Positions 11,080 to 22,529 of a stretch of 64,000 nt of DNA are shown here, in pieces. The notes under the pieces were generated by a model, which did no database searches, had not been told where the DNA came from, and was given only the letters and a program-made list of their open reading frames with translations. Source of the stretch: Neoechinorhynchus agilis (taxonomy: Eukaryota; Acanthocephala); NCBI GenBank assembly GCA_051530055.1, contig CM121342.1, positions 310,001-374,000 of the forward strand. The letters run 5' to 3'. Positions within the stretch are counted from its first letter, which is position 1, and the number at the start of each line of letters is the position of its first letter. Both the position numbers and the translations under genes were made by a program.

Positions 11080-13010
11080 GCTCCTCAACTCTCGGGCCCA
11101 TGGAAACGGCAGGGAATCTAGGTGTCGGTGAAAATATTCTACAAAAACAGTCTTTTGTTCTGGGGGCGATCTCTTGAGAAAAATACTAGGCCGGGGATAC
11201 CCCAAGTTTTCCAGATAGCTTGAGCTTGCGATGGATTCAAGCCTAGTTTAAACGCTCGTTTATCCATTTTGTTGCCTAATTTGAGAAGTTTTTCATATTA
11301 TTAATATCAGTTTTGGGGAACAGATTAACTGTAAACGTGTGCCCTAGAATACGTAAATTAAGAGGTGTGTTGACGTTGTCCGCTCTCGTATCCTTCAAAG
11401 GGTTCATCAGATTATTAAAAAGGATTTAAAATCTTTCCGAAGTCGAGATGAACGAACCTTGGAAATGCACATTGATTTGGATAGATTAAGGGACAAATTC
11501 ACACGTGGTAAAATTGCGTTGAGGTAGTCGATGCATTACAGCTCTGTGGGCAGAAATGACAAAAGTTAAATCATCCGCGTAACAGGTGAGCAAAGCGCGA
11601 ATTTTGAAATTCTTAACGATATATTGTGATGTTAATAAAAACAGGATCGGGAAAGTGGTGTTCCTTGTGGGACACCATTGATCGGGTAAAAAAGTGATTT
11701 CGGATCATTATCCTCATAATAAAAAGACTTGGTAAAACGAATATTGTAAATTCGGGAGATCAAATTGTAAGGAACGCCGAAGAACTCCAAGATTTGGATT
11801 ATAAAAGACAGGGAGATCTTATCAAATGCCTGAGATAGGTCAACCGCAAGAATGGCTCTCATAGGTGGAGTGGAGTTCGGAAAAGTCGCGTAGATATCAC
11901 CTAGCGCAGAGTGAACTGATTTTCCTTTTTGAAACCCGTGGCAATTGGCTGATATACAGTTATGCTCGTCGTAAAAGGTGATAAAGGGATTCTGTAAAGA
12001 AATCGGGCGAAGGTTCTTTGGCGTCGTGACTGACTTTTTACCTTTTTTGATAAGAAGAATACGCCGCGCCGCGTTGATATCTCGCCAATCATAAGGAGAG
12101 CAGGAGTGAAAAATTGATATGAGACCTTGTGAGGCAGGACTGAATGGAGTAGTGAGGTAGAAAGTTATATAGTTGTTCCAGGGTATAAATACTTTTCGTT
12201 TTCTGCAGAAAGATGATAGAAACACCTGGTAAGAAGCGAGCTAGCTTGGCAAGATTAGTCGCCCCCCACAGTTCTACTATAACACCCGGAAGTCCCCGAC
12301 CATTACCTGAGCCTTCGAATAATCAGAATTTTTTGGTGGTTGCATCTGATGAGAGAGCCGCTGTTCCATTGTTGATAAGCGAGGTTTGAGTGTTGATGAT
12401 CCTGGTATGCTCCATGGTCACTAGTTGTGATGAGACCATCATGCCTTGAGACACATTGGCGCCTAAGCTCCTAGAGGTAGAATCTCTTGAGAAAGAGGCT
12501 GTTTGAGACAAGGAAATGGAAATTGCCGAGACAGTGGGGTCGATGCACGAGCCGAGTGCGTGATATAGCATTAGTCTGTCTTTTTTGAGCCTATGACCAA
12601 TACTTCTTGAACTCAGAACATCCTCTATAGAAAACCGAAAGCTTTTCCGTTGCAGTTGGCGCAGCGCTTGATTGATTTGTTCGGGCAGTGCGCAAAAACG
12701 ACATTTGGGAGTAGCCGAGTTAGGGCATTGTTGGGCCCAATGTCCCCCCAGATGTAGCATAGGCTGCACTGTGTAAAAATATAGTTATCTTGATGACATC
12801 CCGATTTTTGTGTGAAACGTATTTCGCAACAATTGAAGGCACAGTACGTCCTCTCACATCGATCATCTCTTACTTGCCTGGAACCTTCCACCATGGCTAT
12901 TGAAATCGGACTGCCTGTTTTGCGTGAATCGAGAAAAAACTTAATTTTCACGTTGAAGAGTTTCTCAAACTCTTCCTTATCTTCACGAGCTAAATTCGGT
13001 TAAAGTTCGT
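11080..13010 (-). mobile_element. APE-type LINE, decayed copy lacking the endonuclease
   Basis: On the minus strand an ORF1 fragment with Cys-rich knuckle segments lies at about 13003-12320. The reverse transcriptase follows from 12225 (NLRPISL, VDLSQAFD, NGVPQGTPLS) with the catalytic YADD near 11573. A C-terminal region with SRDRPQN, the counterpart of RGRPPE in sister copies, lies near 11170. The endonuclease expected between ORF1 and the reverse transcriptase is missing. Frame changes are present. The RT is closest to the copy at 14.7-16.2 kb (shared RIYNI.FTKS.YY). Confidence 0.8.
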
Positions 13011-13399
13011 TTGCTAAGAATTGCACCTTTTGAGTGACAGGTTCGACCTAATATACTTCACGCGGAAGATTGGAGCTAACGAATTCCTTTAGACTGGACA
13101 GGCAATCGTGGTTCATCAAGTAAACTCTTAAGATTCCGCCATAGTAGGTAACATGGTCGATTCATTTGACATCGTCGTTTTTGAATGAACGCGCCCATGG
13201 AGCAACGCTATGTTCAATATAAATCAATTTTCTGAGTGAATATCGCTAGGTGAAATTAAATCACTTCTTTAGGCATTATCAGGCTCGATTTAATAGTGAG
13301 GATGTGAGGTCATCTGTTGTTTGGATAAACAAAGTATCCATGCTGAAATCCGATTGAAGATGTCGACTGTTGAGGAATTCTTTATTATTTATAATCCTC

Positions 13400-13700
13400 C
13401 AACAGGAGCTGATAGCTTGGGTTGCTCTTGAGTTGGAGTGCCCGCTGTGGTTTCCCACTCGCTGACTACGGGCCATATAATCGATTTTAACGACGCATAT
13501 GTGTCGGTACGCAATAGGGAGCAAATACTTTCGAGGGAAACAAGACCGATTTTTTCCCTAAAGTCGAGGATACCTCCTAATAAGACAATGAGGTTGCCGA
13601 ATTCCTTTTTAGATACCTGACTGAAGAAGTCCAGTGTGATTGGACGAAATATTTCAATTATTCTTTGATATAATCTTTTCCCCGCCGCCACATACTCATG
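13400..13700 (+). mobile_element. Penelope-like element, 3' end (copy P2)
   Basis: Frame 13420-13620 resembles the segment that follows the GIY-YIG domain of Penelope-like elements: VSHSLTTGHIIDF then a run containing REQILSRET, a pattern typical of that region. Directly after the frame's stop comes a hammerhead-like motif (13621-13657). The same 3' end recurs on the minus strand at 49246-49435. Upstream parts of the element are not present here. An open frame on the opposite strand over the same DNA is judged a shadow. Confidence 0.65.
13618..13658 (+). ncRNA. Hammerhead-ribozyme-like motif at PLE 3' end
   Basis: CTGAAGA (13621-13627), one A, a perfect five-pair stem GTCCA/TGGAC (13629-13633 with 13641-13645, seven-base loop), then GAAA (13646-13649) and UAUUUCA. 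A short stem I can form from the flanking UGA and UCA. This is the strand order of a type I minimal hammerhead as described for Penelope-like elements. The extra A before stem II and the one-pair stem III make cleavage uncertain. Confidence 0.45.
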
Positions 13701-13724
13701 GATTTTATCTTTAACTCAGTATTA

Positions 13725-14000
13725 AATTTGACATGAGTAAGTTCAAACGTCTACTGAAAACGGCTAAAGCGAAGGCAATAAGAACACGTGACTTAGGCGT
13801 AGATAATCAAGCCACTAAAACTATTTGGACTGCCTGGGCAGTCTCAGGCTTTGTCTTTTATTCAAGAGGACGTCCCCCTGAGCAAAGACCCAACTTCGTT
13901 AGCACCTTCCTAGAGACTCTGAGGAAGACCCAATTCGATTGGAAACACTCAACGCACTGGGCCGACAATACACTCAATTGGACGAACCTGAACAAATAGG
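13725..14000 (+). mobile_element. LINE C-terminal fragment
   Basis: Frame 13733-13999 gives 88 residues with TKTIWTAWAV and FYSRGRPPEQR, the same C-terminal signature as 9190 and 23940. It is the 3' coding end of the APE-type LINE family. No upstream portion in the same orientation is joined to it. Confidence 0.75.
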
Positions 14001-14099
14001 ATAAAGAACCTCAATTGACAGTACCTATGCCTCTTCTGTACCCAAAGGTTCTCTTTGCGAGTAAATCATCCTAGTTATCAATGCAACTGGCTCATTCAC

Positions 14100-16200
14100 T
14101 TTGTGTATGTTTTTGCAACCTAACTTTGCAGCGGAGGGTGACAAACGGCAACCCAATGTTATAAAGGTTCATTTACTCTCGGAATACAGATTACATTTGC
14201 TCTCTCTCCCTGTGCGGTATACAGAAGTTAAGCCCTGTAGAAGGATGCCCAACTCAAAGGACCTCTTATCCAGTAGACATCTTCAAACGTAAATCGGAAG
14301 GCCTATTTTGCCTATCCCATTAAAAGTTTGCCACATGTATTAACTATCCAGTTCAATCCGGTAATGCATAAACAATCAATGTTATATTAGACCGTTACCC
14401 TGTTAGTTCGTTCATTCAAAAACCAGGGCGTAAAAAGGATCAATCATCTCACCTATTATGCTGGAACAATGAAGTTCTACTTAACATTCCAAAAATAGCT
14501 CTCACGCTCTCGCGACTTCCTAAATTCCAAGCTCCCCGAGGAGATTTTCAGTCTTCACAACTTAACATAGAGCTCAGTTCCTCCCCAACGGACTTTAGCC
14601 GAGTATGAGCCTAGAAGACAGGCAGGAGTTTTAATCGCTTTTCACGTTTAAGATCATGTTTTTTTAAATTCTCCGAAATCGGGTCAAGTGATTTCAACCG
14701 CTATGGTGGTCGCCTCCAGACAATTTCGAGATGATTCATGTTCGCATCCTTAGCACTTCCATTTTTTGTTACAAGAAACGAAAAGTATTCATAATATATC
14801 TCAATTTTATAATTTACTACCACATTTCAAACTCCACCGAGTATGATTCTTCTACTACCGTTCCTTTTGGACAGGCCCAAACTGGTGCTCAATTGCTCTC
14901 CCTTTGTTTGGAGGGAATGAAATACATCGAGACGAATTTTTCTGATTAAAAACGGTAGAACATCTGTTAATTATTCCAATAACTTTCGTCCTGTGTTTGA
15001 CTAAGCTATATTTATTCCAGTTTTAGTAACTCAAGCATATCCATCCGGGTTATTTTAGCCGTTGGCTTGTCTTAAGAATTTGACAAAATAACTCTTCATT
15101 TTATTATGGAAATTCTAGAATTTTTTGCATTCCTTACAATGTTATCTTTAGAATCTATAATATTTTATTCACGAAATCTTTATATTACGATCATGTCCCC
15201 TCAAAGACGTTATTTTATCCTCTGACTAGTGTACCGCAGTGTTCGCCGCTTTCTCCTATTTTATTTCTACTGCCTTCCAAATACCTAACACAAAATTTTA
15301 AAATTTATGCCTCACTGACATGCTATGCTAATGACGTAACTTTTGTGATTAAAATTCACAGGGTATTTTCCCTTGTTGTCCGGCTTATTTTTAGGCATAA
15401 AGCCAAACCAATTACATCGGAGAAGTGATATAACCACATAGTCTCTATAATGCACGGTTAAAAGTTTGTACATTCCTCCGGATCCTCAGATACCTCCAGG
15501 GGGCGGGGCTCATCAGTGAGTTTCCTCCTTTCAGCGGTATTTCATCCCCTTTGATGTGCGTCATCGGTGGTAACGGATTCGAACTACTAGACTCCTAATC
15601 GGGATCACGGGTATTGGTCCACTTGACCACCTCGGCACAACTACGGAATTTCAAACTCAGCCAGTTTTTCGACTCAGGGTGCGCGCTGTATTCTATTTGA
15701 AGTTTTTTACTGGCAAGCCGGTATTGTTTTCATCATCATTAAATTTTAGTTTTTTCCCTTCTTGTCCGGCTTATTTTTGGGCATTACCCTGAAAGGAGGA
15801 AACTCACTGATGAGTCTTGCCTCCTGGAGGTATCTGAGGAACCGGAGGAATGTACAAACTTTTAACCGTGCATTAGAGACTATGTTGTTATATCACTTCT
15901 CTGATGTAAATGGTTTGGCTTTATGCCTAAAAATAAGCCGGACAAGAAGGGACAAACTAAAATTTAATGATGATAACAATACCGGCTTGCCAGTAAAAAA
16001 CTTAAAATTCACAGGGTAACTAAGATACAACTGACCAAACAATGTATTGATTATCTGACTTTATTTTTATTTAAAATGAGCTTATCCCTAAGTCCATCCA
16101 AAACACAGTGTATTTCTAGAGGCCGCTCCAATCGGCTTCGTAAAGATCTTATGTTCTTCGTCGATAATCTTATGTCCCAAATTTCAATTCCCTAACAATT
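14100..16200 (+). mobile_element. APE-type LINE, decayed copy split by a SINE fold-back
   Basis: An ORF1 scrap at 14101-14292 (SSRHLQT) and an RT N-terminal scrap at 14770-14850 (KKRKVF) lead to recognisable reverse transcriptase at about 15100-15350: RIYNILFTKS.YY, then SVPQCSPLSPILF, then a YAND version of the catalytic YADD. The frame is interrupted at 15365 by the SINE fold-back and resumes at 16019 with the thumb region (SLSPSKTQC). Many stops show the copy was already old. Confidence 0.75.
15351..16018 (+). mobile_element. Fold-back SINE dimer (copies D and B) with 15-bp target-site duplication
   Basis: The 15-base sequence AAAATTCACAGGGTA occurs at 15351-15365 and 16004-16018, flanking 638 bp. 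The left part (15366-15785) is an inverted unit: SINE tail, body, tRNA-like head (about 15567-15646, box B as GATTCGAAC) and then the tail of a further unit. The right part (15786-16003) is a forward body starting at CTGAAAGG. About 168 bp of the two parts are complementary (15370-15537 with 15786-15954), around a loop of about 248 bp. The whole was inserted as one piece into the LINE reverse transcriptase. Confidence 0.85.
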
Positions 16201-16234
16201 AATTCCAACGGCCCTCACGATTTGCTATCAAGCC

Positions 16235-17112
16235 GAAATTGGTACAACAACACAGTCTACATCTTATTATAATATTAACACGTTTATTGAAAATACAAAG
16301 AAAAGTTAGGAGGGCCCATGTATCTTTGAGTCCTTATAAGCATTCAAGTTCATAATTGTTCAAAAAAAGAAAAGTGTATCCGTTAATATGGGAATATGCA
16401 GTCGAGGGATGCCCGTTCGGGAGGTAATATCTAGTCGGAGGGATGCCCATTCGGGTGAGAACTATCCAGTCGGGGATGGTTCGTTCAGGTGATGATGCAT
16501 CAATTCACGTCTTATGCATGCCAGAGTACCGTTGACCAATTAAGAATCTCTCACAATCAAAAGTGCCTATACACTTCCAATGAAACATCAATTACTTAAG
16601 CAAATCGCGAATGAATACATTACATTCAAAGAGTTCTCCTGATTGTTTTACAATGAATAGCAAACAAAAAATCGTAAACGGGATCTTAGTCGTAAGCTGA
16701 AAAATAAATTTTTCTTTCAAAATTAGGCTCGGTTATTTGGAAACAACATTGGAAAGCAAAACTCTTTTTAAATTAAAGCGGATTTCTGTGATTGTTGATA
16801 AGCAACGAGTACTCATTGAATAAAAAGTGTATTATATAGATTTAAAGGAACTAAAAATTAAGTTGATAACTAATGTGTTGTTAGGCGTTCATTGTACTTT
16901 TGTTTGACAACAGATCGCTGTTACAATTGGCGACGATATCAATCCTTCAATCCAGTCGTATTTCAGCAGCAATCTCGTTCAGTGCATGAATAACCATCGT
17001 AGCCATCACGGTTCATCACCACTTGCTCTGAGTTCGCAATTAAATGAGAAGGCCAAGGAGCGTATTGAAAAGATGATGCACGACCAATATCTAATGATCG
17101 ACAAGGGGGAAA
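16235..17112 (+). mobile_element. LTR-element fossil: probable LTR and leader
   Basis: A likely LTR ends near 16926 in ...TGTTACA and is followed by ATTGGCGACGAT, which resembles a primer-binding site. A leader and the start of a gag-like frame (16986-17112) follow. Inside the LTR three degenerate copies of a roughly 34-bp unit (AGTCGgAGGGATGCCCgTTCGG) stand at 16399, 16432 and 16467. The rest of this element is missing, replaced by the neighbouring gypsy fossil. Family and left end are uncertain. Confidence 0.45.
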
Positions 17113-17113
17113 C

Positions 17114-20092
17114 TGTTGTGGTAGCTGGCATCAGTAGATCCAAAAATCTACTGTCGCCGCACAAAAATGGTTTTTTCAACATAACACGGAAAACGTTAAA
17201 GGAATACCGAAACGGGCTATCCATTGGCTGATAAGTGCTCTTGCACACATGACGGCGTCGGTATTATTTAAAGGAATCGCCTCGGGCCATCGAGTATATC
17301 GGTCTATCACGGTTAATAAATGAGTGAAACCTTGTGATGCCGGTAGCGGACCTACTAAATCTATATGGATGTGATCAAATCGACGTTGCGGAGGTTCGAA
17401 AGTAGAAAGCGGTGCTCGTATGCGTCTTTGAACCTTAGCCTTTTGACATCCGATGCATGACTGAACCCAGGCACCAACATCCTTTGATAAACCAGGCCAA
17501 ACGTATCTTGTTTTAACCAATTTACGGGTTGCTTTGATTCCAGGGTGAGGCAGCTGGTGTACAGCCTCGAAAACTCGTTTCGTCCAAGATATTGGTACCA
17601 ACGGTCTATAACGGCCAGTCGAAATGTCACACAAAATAGTTTGTCCTGTGCCGTTGAAAGGAATTTCTTTCAACTGTAGCGAGGTATTCGCTGAACGATA
17701 TGCCTGGATGTGTTGATCAGACTTTTGATCTTCTGCCATCGCTTCAAACGATATTCCTTCGGAAATACTGGCTAAATAATCAATGCGGAACAATGCATCG
17801 GCAACTTGGTTGTTTTGTCCACTAATGTGTTCGATATTGGTCGTGAACTCAGATATGTAATTCAAGTGTCGTTGTTGACGGGCTGACCAAGGATCCGAAA
17901 CTTTTGACATCGCATAAACTAAAGGTCGATGATCAGTGTTAATCGTAAACGATCGGCTCGACGTAATATCGAAAATGTCGGACAGCGAGATACATGGCCA
18001 GAAGCTCGCGATCGAAGGTGCTGTATCGTTGTTCAGGTTTACGCAGTTGTTTGCTGAAGAATGCCAGCAACTGCCATGAATCGGACACTTTCTGCTGTAG
18101 AACAGCGCTAATAGTGAACTCGGATGCATCTGTACTGATAGAGATTGGTGCGTCGGTCACTGAATGTGAAAGCATCGTTGCGTTTGCTAGAGCGGCTTCA
18201 GTTTTTTCGAATGCTGAAGCCATTTCAACTGTCCAAGAAAAACTTCGTAGATTTGTTTTACCTGAAAGCGCTTGGTAGAGCGCACGCATCAGACGGGCTG
18301 CCGAAGGGATGAAATGATGATAATAATTTACCATACCAACAAATCCTTGCAAAGCTTTGGTGGATGTTGGATGAGGGAAATTGCGAATCGCACCTACTTT
18401 ATCTGGCAATGGTACTGTACCCCGTCCACTTACACGGTGTCCTAGGAAATCGAACTGTTCTACCCCGAACTCACACTTATCTGGGTTCAGAATGAGGCCG
18501 TACTCTGAGAGTCGATCGAACAATGTTCGTAGGTGTTTCCTGTGCTCGGATCGATTTGAACTCGCGATCAGTATATCATGGAAGTAGACGGAACAAACCG
18601 TATCCATTAACCACTAGAATGTTTGTGCAGCATTTTTCAACCCGAAAGGCATACGAAGAAATTCAAAAGGCCAAAAGGCGTAATAATCGCAGTTTTTGAT
18701 GTCTTGTTCCGCCACCCGAATTTGATGATACCCTCGGACGAGGTCTAAATTCGAGAAAATCGTTTTTCCAGCGAGTTTAGCTGAAAAATCTTGCATTCGA
18801 GGAATCGGATATCTGTCGGGCGTTGGGATATCTTTAGCCTGCGATAATCGCCACAAGGACGCCATCAACCGCCTGATTTGAGTACGAGATGCAACGGAGA
18901 CGACCACTGCCTATTTGGGCGTCTAATGATTCCAAGATCCTCCATATTTTTGAATTCGGATTTAGTAATAGCGAGTTTATCGGGCGGGAGAGGTAGCCGT
19001 CTAGCATGGAGTGGTTGTCCTTGTGTCTCAATAATTTGCTCCACTGCATGTTTGGTCGAAACGTTCGAAAAGGTAGGTCTCGTTATATCGGGGAAATCTG
19101 CGAGAATTTTACTAAATTCGTTGTTCTTAGATCCGAGGAAATCGACGCTGAGGGCTTCGATCGACACAGGAACGGAGACGAATGGTGTCATTGCGAAAGT
19201 TTCTGCACTAACCAGCTACTTATTGCTTACATCGACGAGTAAACCTGAGTGTCGAAGGAAATCAGCGCCTAGGATAGGGTGTTTAACCGCGGCAAGAGTT
19301 AACATCCATTCCGTCTGAGTTGTACAGAAATTCATCTGCAGTAGCGTGTTGCCGAATGTTGGAATTGTTGAACCGTTTGCAGCTGTAAGTGCTCTGCCAG
19401 AGTGTTTGGTCTGCTTATCGAGTGTTGTGGCTGGAAGGACGCTGACTTCGGCACCAGTATTGACTATGAACCGTCGTCCAGTTTGGCGTTCGTTTAGGAG
19501 AAAGATGCTATTGACAGAGGGACCGATCATCATTGCCTCTACTAATGATCGGTCAATTCGTTTTTTGGGTTGGCTTTCAATTTGAAATCCGGCGATCGCT
19601 TACAAGGTGATCTTCATTTCCTTGAAATCCGATACTGTTACTAGGATTTGCCTGGTCGCAATCTTTTTCTTGATTGAGGACGCTAAAGGCTGCCTTGATT
19701 GCCAAATGTTGTCGGCAGCGCGTGCAAGCTCACGAGGTTCGGTTATTTTTTAATGAACTAGAATAGATCGGATCTCCTCAGGCATGCGTTCAAGAAATAT
19801 TTCGCGGAATAAGAAACATAGTGGGTTGCTTTCGAGGTACGCTAGCATCTCATCCATTAACGCCGTAGGCTTTTCGTCTCCAAGCTCGCTTATGTGAAGG
19901 ATTCGATTTGCCCTCTCACCTGGGGGAGCTTCAGAGAAACGGTATTCAAGTTGCTATTCGCTTCTACTGTCGAACCACGGTCGACAGCGTCGGGGTCACC
20001 AATTGTTGTGGTAGCTGGCATCAGTAGAGCGAAAAATCTACTGTCGCCGCACAAAAATGGTTTTTTGCAACATAGCACGGAAAACGTTAACA
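17114..20092 (-). mobile_element. Ty3/gypsy LTR retrotransposon fossil
   Basis: Direct repeats of about 88 bp (17114-17202 and 20004-20092) with a few differences look like LTR remnants. Just inside the right one, on the minus strand, lies TGGTGACCCCGACG (20001-19988), a primer-binding-site-type sequence. Reading leftwards come gag traces (about 19900-19600), protease (VNTGAEVS, near 19460), reverse transcriptase, RNase H (ISTDASEF) and an integrase with an HHCC-type zinc motif and a DDE core (HIDLVGPLP). The order is that of Ty3/gypsy. The copy has several breaks and the LTRs are incomplete. About 95% identity between them suggests moderate age. Confidence 0.88.
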
Positions 20093-20560
20093 TGAACCTT
20101 ATGACGTCGTTAATGGTCACTACAAAACTATGTTTTATTTTAAATCTACTTCACTGCTCATTCTATACCTTTATAATATAAATTTTATTCCTCATGCTAA
20201 ATGCTGAATAAAATCTTCTTGTTGTTGATATAAAATTTCTTTTTAATCAAATGTTTTCACAACCACATAGCGTTGCAGTGGAGGCCTGCATACGGCCACT
20301 CATAAAGCTACAAATTCCTTCCTCCAAGGAAGCAATCCAACGATTACTTTATCCAGACGGCTCAAGCAGTCGAATCAGCTGATATATTAATCGACCAATT
20401 AAAAAGGAGAACTATGCTTCCAAGATTTCGGCAATATTGCTAGGTGAATTTTATCAAACCATGGCTAAACACAAAGAAAGATTTCAACATAGTAAGGAGT
20501 AAAGCTACTTCATTCTAGAACGGTACATTGAAGACTGTTTTCACAAGCACAAATGAAATG

Positions 20561-20699
20561 TTGTTATTTGGGTCGCTTGTCGACACCCGAGAGCGATAAT
20601 TAAGAAGAATATATTTCGAATGTTTTTATCAGTCATTGTCAATTCAAATTGTTTGTAAATTTACAACGTAACTTACTTAACAAGCGACTTAAATAACAA
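20561..20699. repeat. Short element with 20-bp terminal inverted repeats (MITE-like)
   Basis: TTGTTATTTGGGTCGCTTGT at 20561-20580 is complementary to 20680-20699 in 18 of 20 positions. The 139-bp interval is AT-rich with no coding potential. No clear target-site duplication is visible, so a DNA-transposon origin is only a suggestion. Confidence 0.4.
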
Positions 20700-20829
20700 T
20701 ATATCTATCCACCTGAGTGCAATCTTCAACAAAAATGAAATGAATGGTTTTTAATACTTTGTGAAAAACGATTTGGTACAAACCAGTAACTTTACAATCT
20801 TTCATAAAAAAGACTACATTTATTGCACA

Positions 20830-22350
20830 TAACATAGGGAGTTCGCACTATCGTCGATTTATCTGTTAATCAAGCTGGATTTGTCAAACAATGTGGCACC
20901 ACGGATGGGATTCATGTAGCACGGCTCTCGGAAACAAGACGCGAAGACCTCGGCCAAAGCAAGCTCATGTCCTTCGATTTCAAAAGTTTGTATACGAACG
21001 TTGATAATGAAGCCGTGATCATTACACTAGAAAAAAGGTTGCTCGAAGAAGAAACTCAAATCAATTTATTTGGTATGAAACCGGACGATATTGTTATGCT
21101 GACGAGACAAGTGCTAACGTGCAACCTTTTTCAATACAATAACCAGTTATATAGGAAAGTCCGTGGCCTCGCAATGGGTAACAGCCTTGCTCCAGTGTTA
21201 GCCTGTTTATATCTAGATGGTCTGGAACGGCAGCGCATCTTTCCACAGTTATCGTCGAGTCAAATTTACCTCCGATACGTGGATGATGTGTTGTTTTCTT
21301 ACCGGAAGGATAGTGAGGTTGACACTGTTGAGCGGAATCTGAACTCAATGGATCCTGAGGGAAACATTGAGGTTACTAGAGAACAACCACATGACTACCT
21401 ACCGTTCCTCAACATGATCTTCAGAGTAGACGAACCATCTCAAAGAGCTTGGTATAGGAAGTTATGTAAAAAGGACATTGTCCTACATCGGGTCTCACAT
21501 CACCCATGGGCGATTAAGCAGGCGATTAAGCAGGCGATTCTAGGAGGCATGTTGAGAAATGCTAGATTATGCTCGACAACTAGACAGAGCAGATTAGATG
21601 CAGAGGAACGGATCCGAGGTATTTTCGCAAGCAACGGATATTATACACAAGAAATAGACCGGATGATTGACAGGGTAAACAACCGACGAAATCGAAACGA
21701 TCGTTTTATCGATTTACCACCGTTGAGAATCCCGTATATATCCGAAGATTTCACATGGAACGTGAAGCGAATACTTTTGGAATGCCACGTCAGAGCTCGG
21801 GTTGTGTATATAACCGGTCCTTCCTTAAGAAAACTTCTGATGAGGACTAATCACCACGAGGATCAGGAGAATTGTCCAAAAAAGTGCATTATGTGCACTC
21901 AATGTCAATTAGACAATGAAGATGGAAGACGAAGACCGAAGGCAGCTTGTATGATGAGCAACGTACTATACCGGATCACATGCGGCAATTGCAAGGACCA
22001 GAGGAAATCCTGCAGCTACATTGGAAAGACGGAGCGGAGGCTACACCAGCGGGTAACTGAGCATTTTGGTAATGCATGTAACCCGCACGCACCGTCGTAC
22101 GCGTCAGCACTGTTGGCCACCCATTTTGCTAACCACCACAATAATGTTAGCCCAGCCTTGGGGGGTGGGGGTTCTCTACAGGGCATCTGATACTGTAGAC
22201 CTTTCCATGGTTCGGGGGCACCAACTGATGGGTCACTCAATCTTAAGGATGAATTGTCAGACGGTTTATCTCTTTTCTGACCTTTCAGAGTGATGGATAA
22301 TCCCCGAAGAAGCCGTGAAGCGGCGAAAATTCGGACAAAATAAAACATCG
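20830..22350 (+). mobile_element. Penelope-like element, copy P1 (RT and GIY-YIG endonuclease)
   Basis: A 407-codon frame (20967-22190) carries PLE reverse transcriptase motifs in order: SFDFKSLYTNV (residues 2-12), GLAMGNSLAPVLA (about 68-80) and YLRYVDDVLF (about 101-110). A Cys-rich linker (CPKKCIMCTQC) then leads to a GIY-YIG nuclease core (YRITCGNC...CSYIGKTERRLHQRV). The frame continues upstream for about 45 codons without a clear start, so the N-terminal third of a usual PLE protein (about 750-800 residues) is missing. A 12-bp tandem duplication (AIKQAIKQ) lies at about 21505-21535. A hammerhead-like motif follows the frame at 22302-22336. Confidence 0.85.
22299..22336 (+). ncRNA. Degenerate hammerhead-like motif at PLE 3' end
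   Basis: CCGAAGA (22304-22310), one A, stem GCCG/CGGC (22312-22315 with 22321-22324, five-base loop), GAAA (22325-22328), then AUUCGGA. The layout is the same as at 13621 and 52012: core box, single A, short stem, GAAA. One core position differs from the hammerhead consensus, so it is probably inactive. Confidence 0.4.
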
Positions 22351-22529
22351 TACTCGGGAACGTTTTGGAAAAATCTATCTATTTTGATTTATGTATAATG
22401 AGTGAGAATCTTGCCGTCAAACGCCACTGTGTCTCATAGCTCGCCATTTACGCGACCGCCGGGCATGATATTCTCATTTGGGAACTCAAAAGAAACATCC
22501 ATTTGGCAAGATGATTTAAAATGAGTTCA

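Noticed and set aside
13389-13691. A 100-codon minus-strand frame, repeated at 49.3 kb.
   Set aside because: The plus strand of the same DNA encodes the Penelope-like C-terminal region and its hammerhead-like tail, which explains the conservation.
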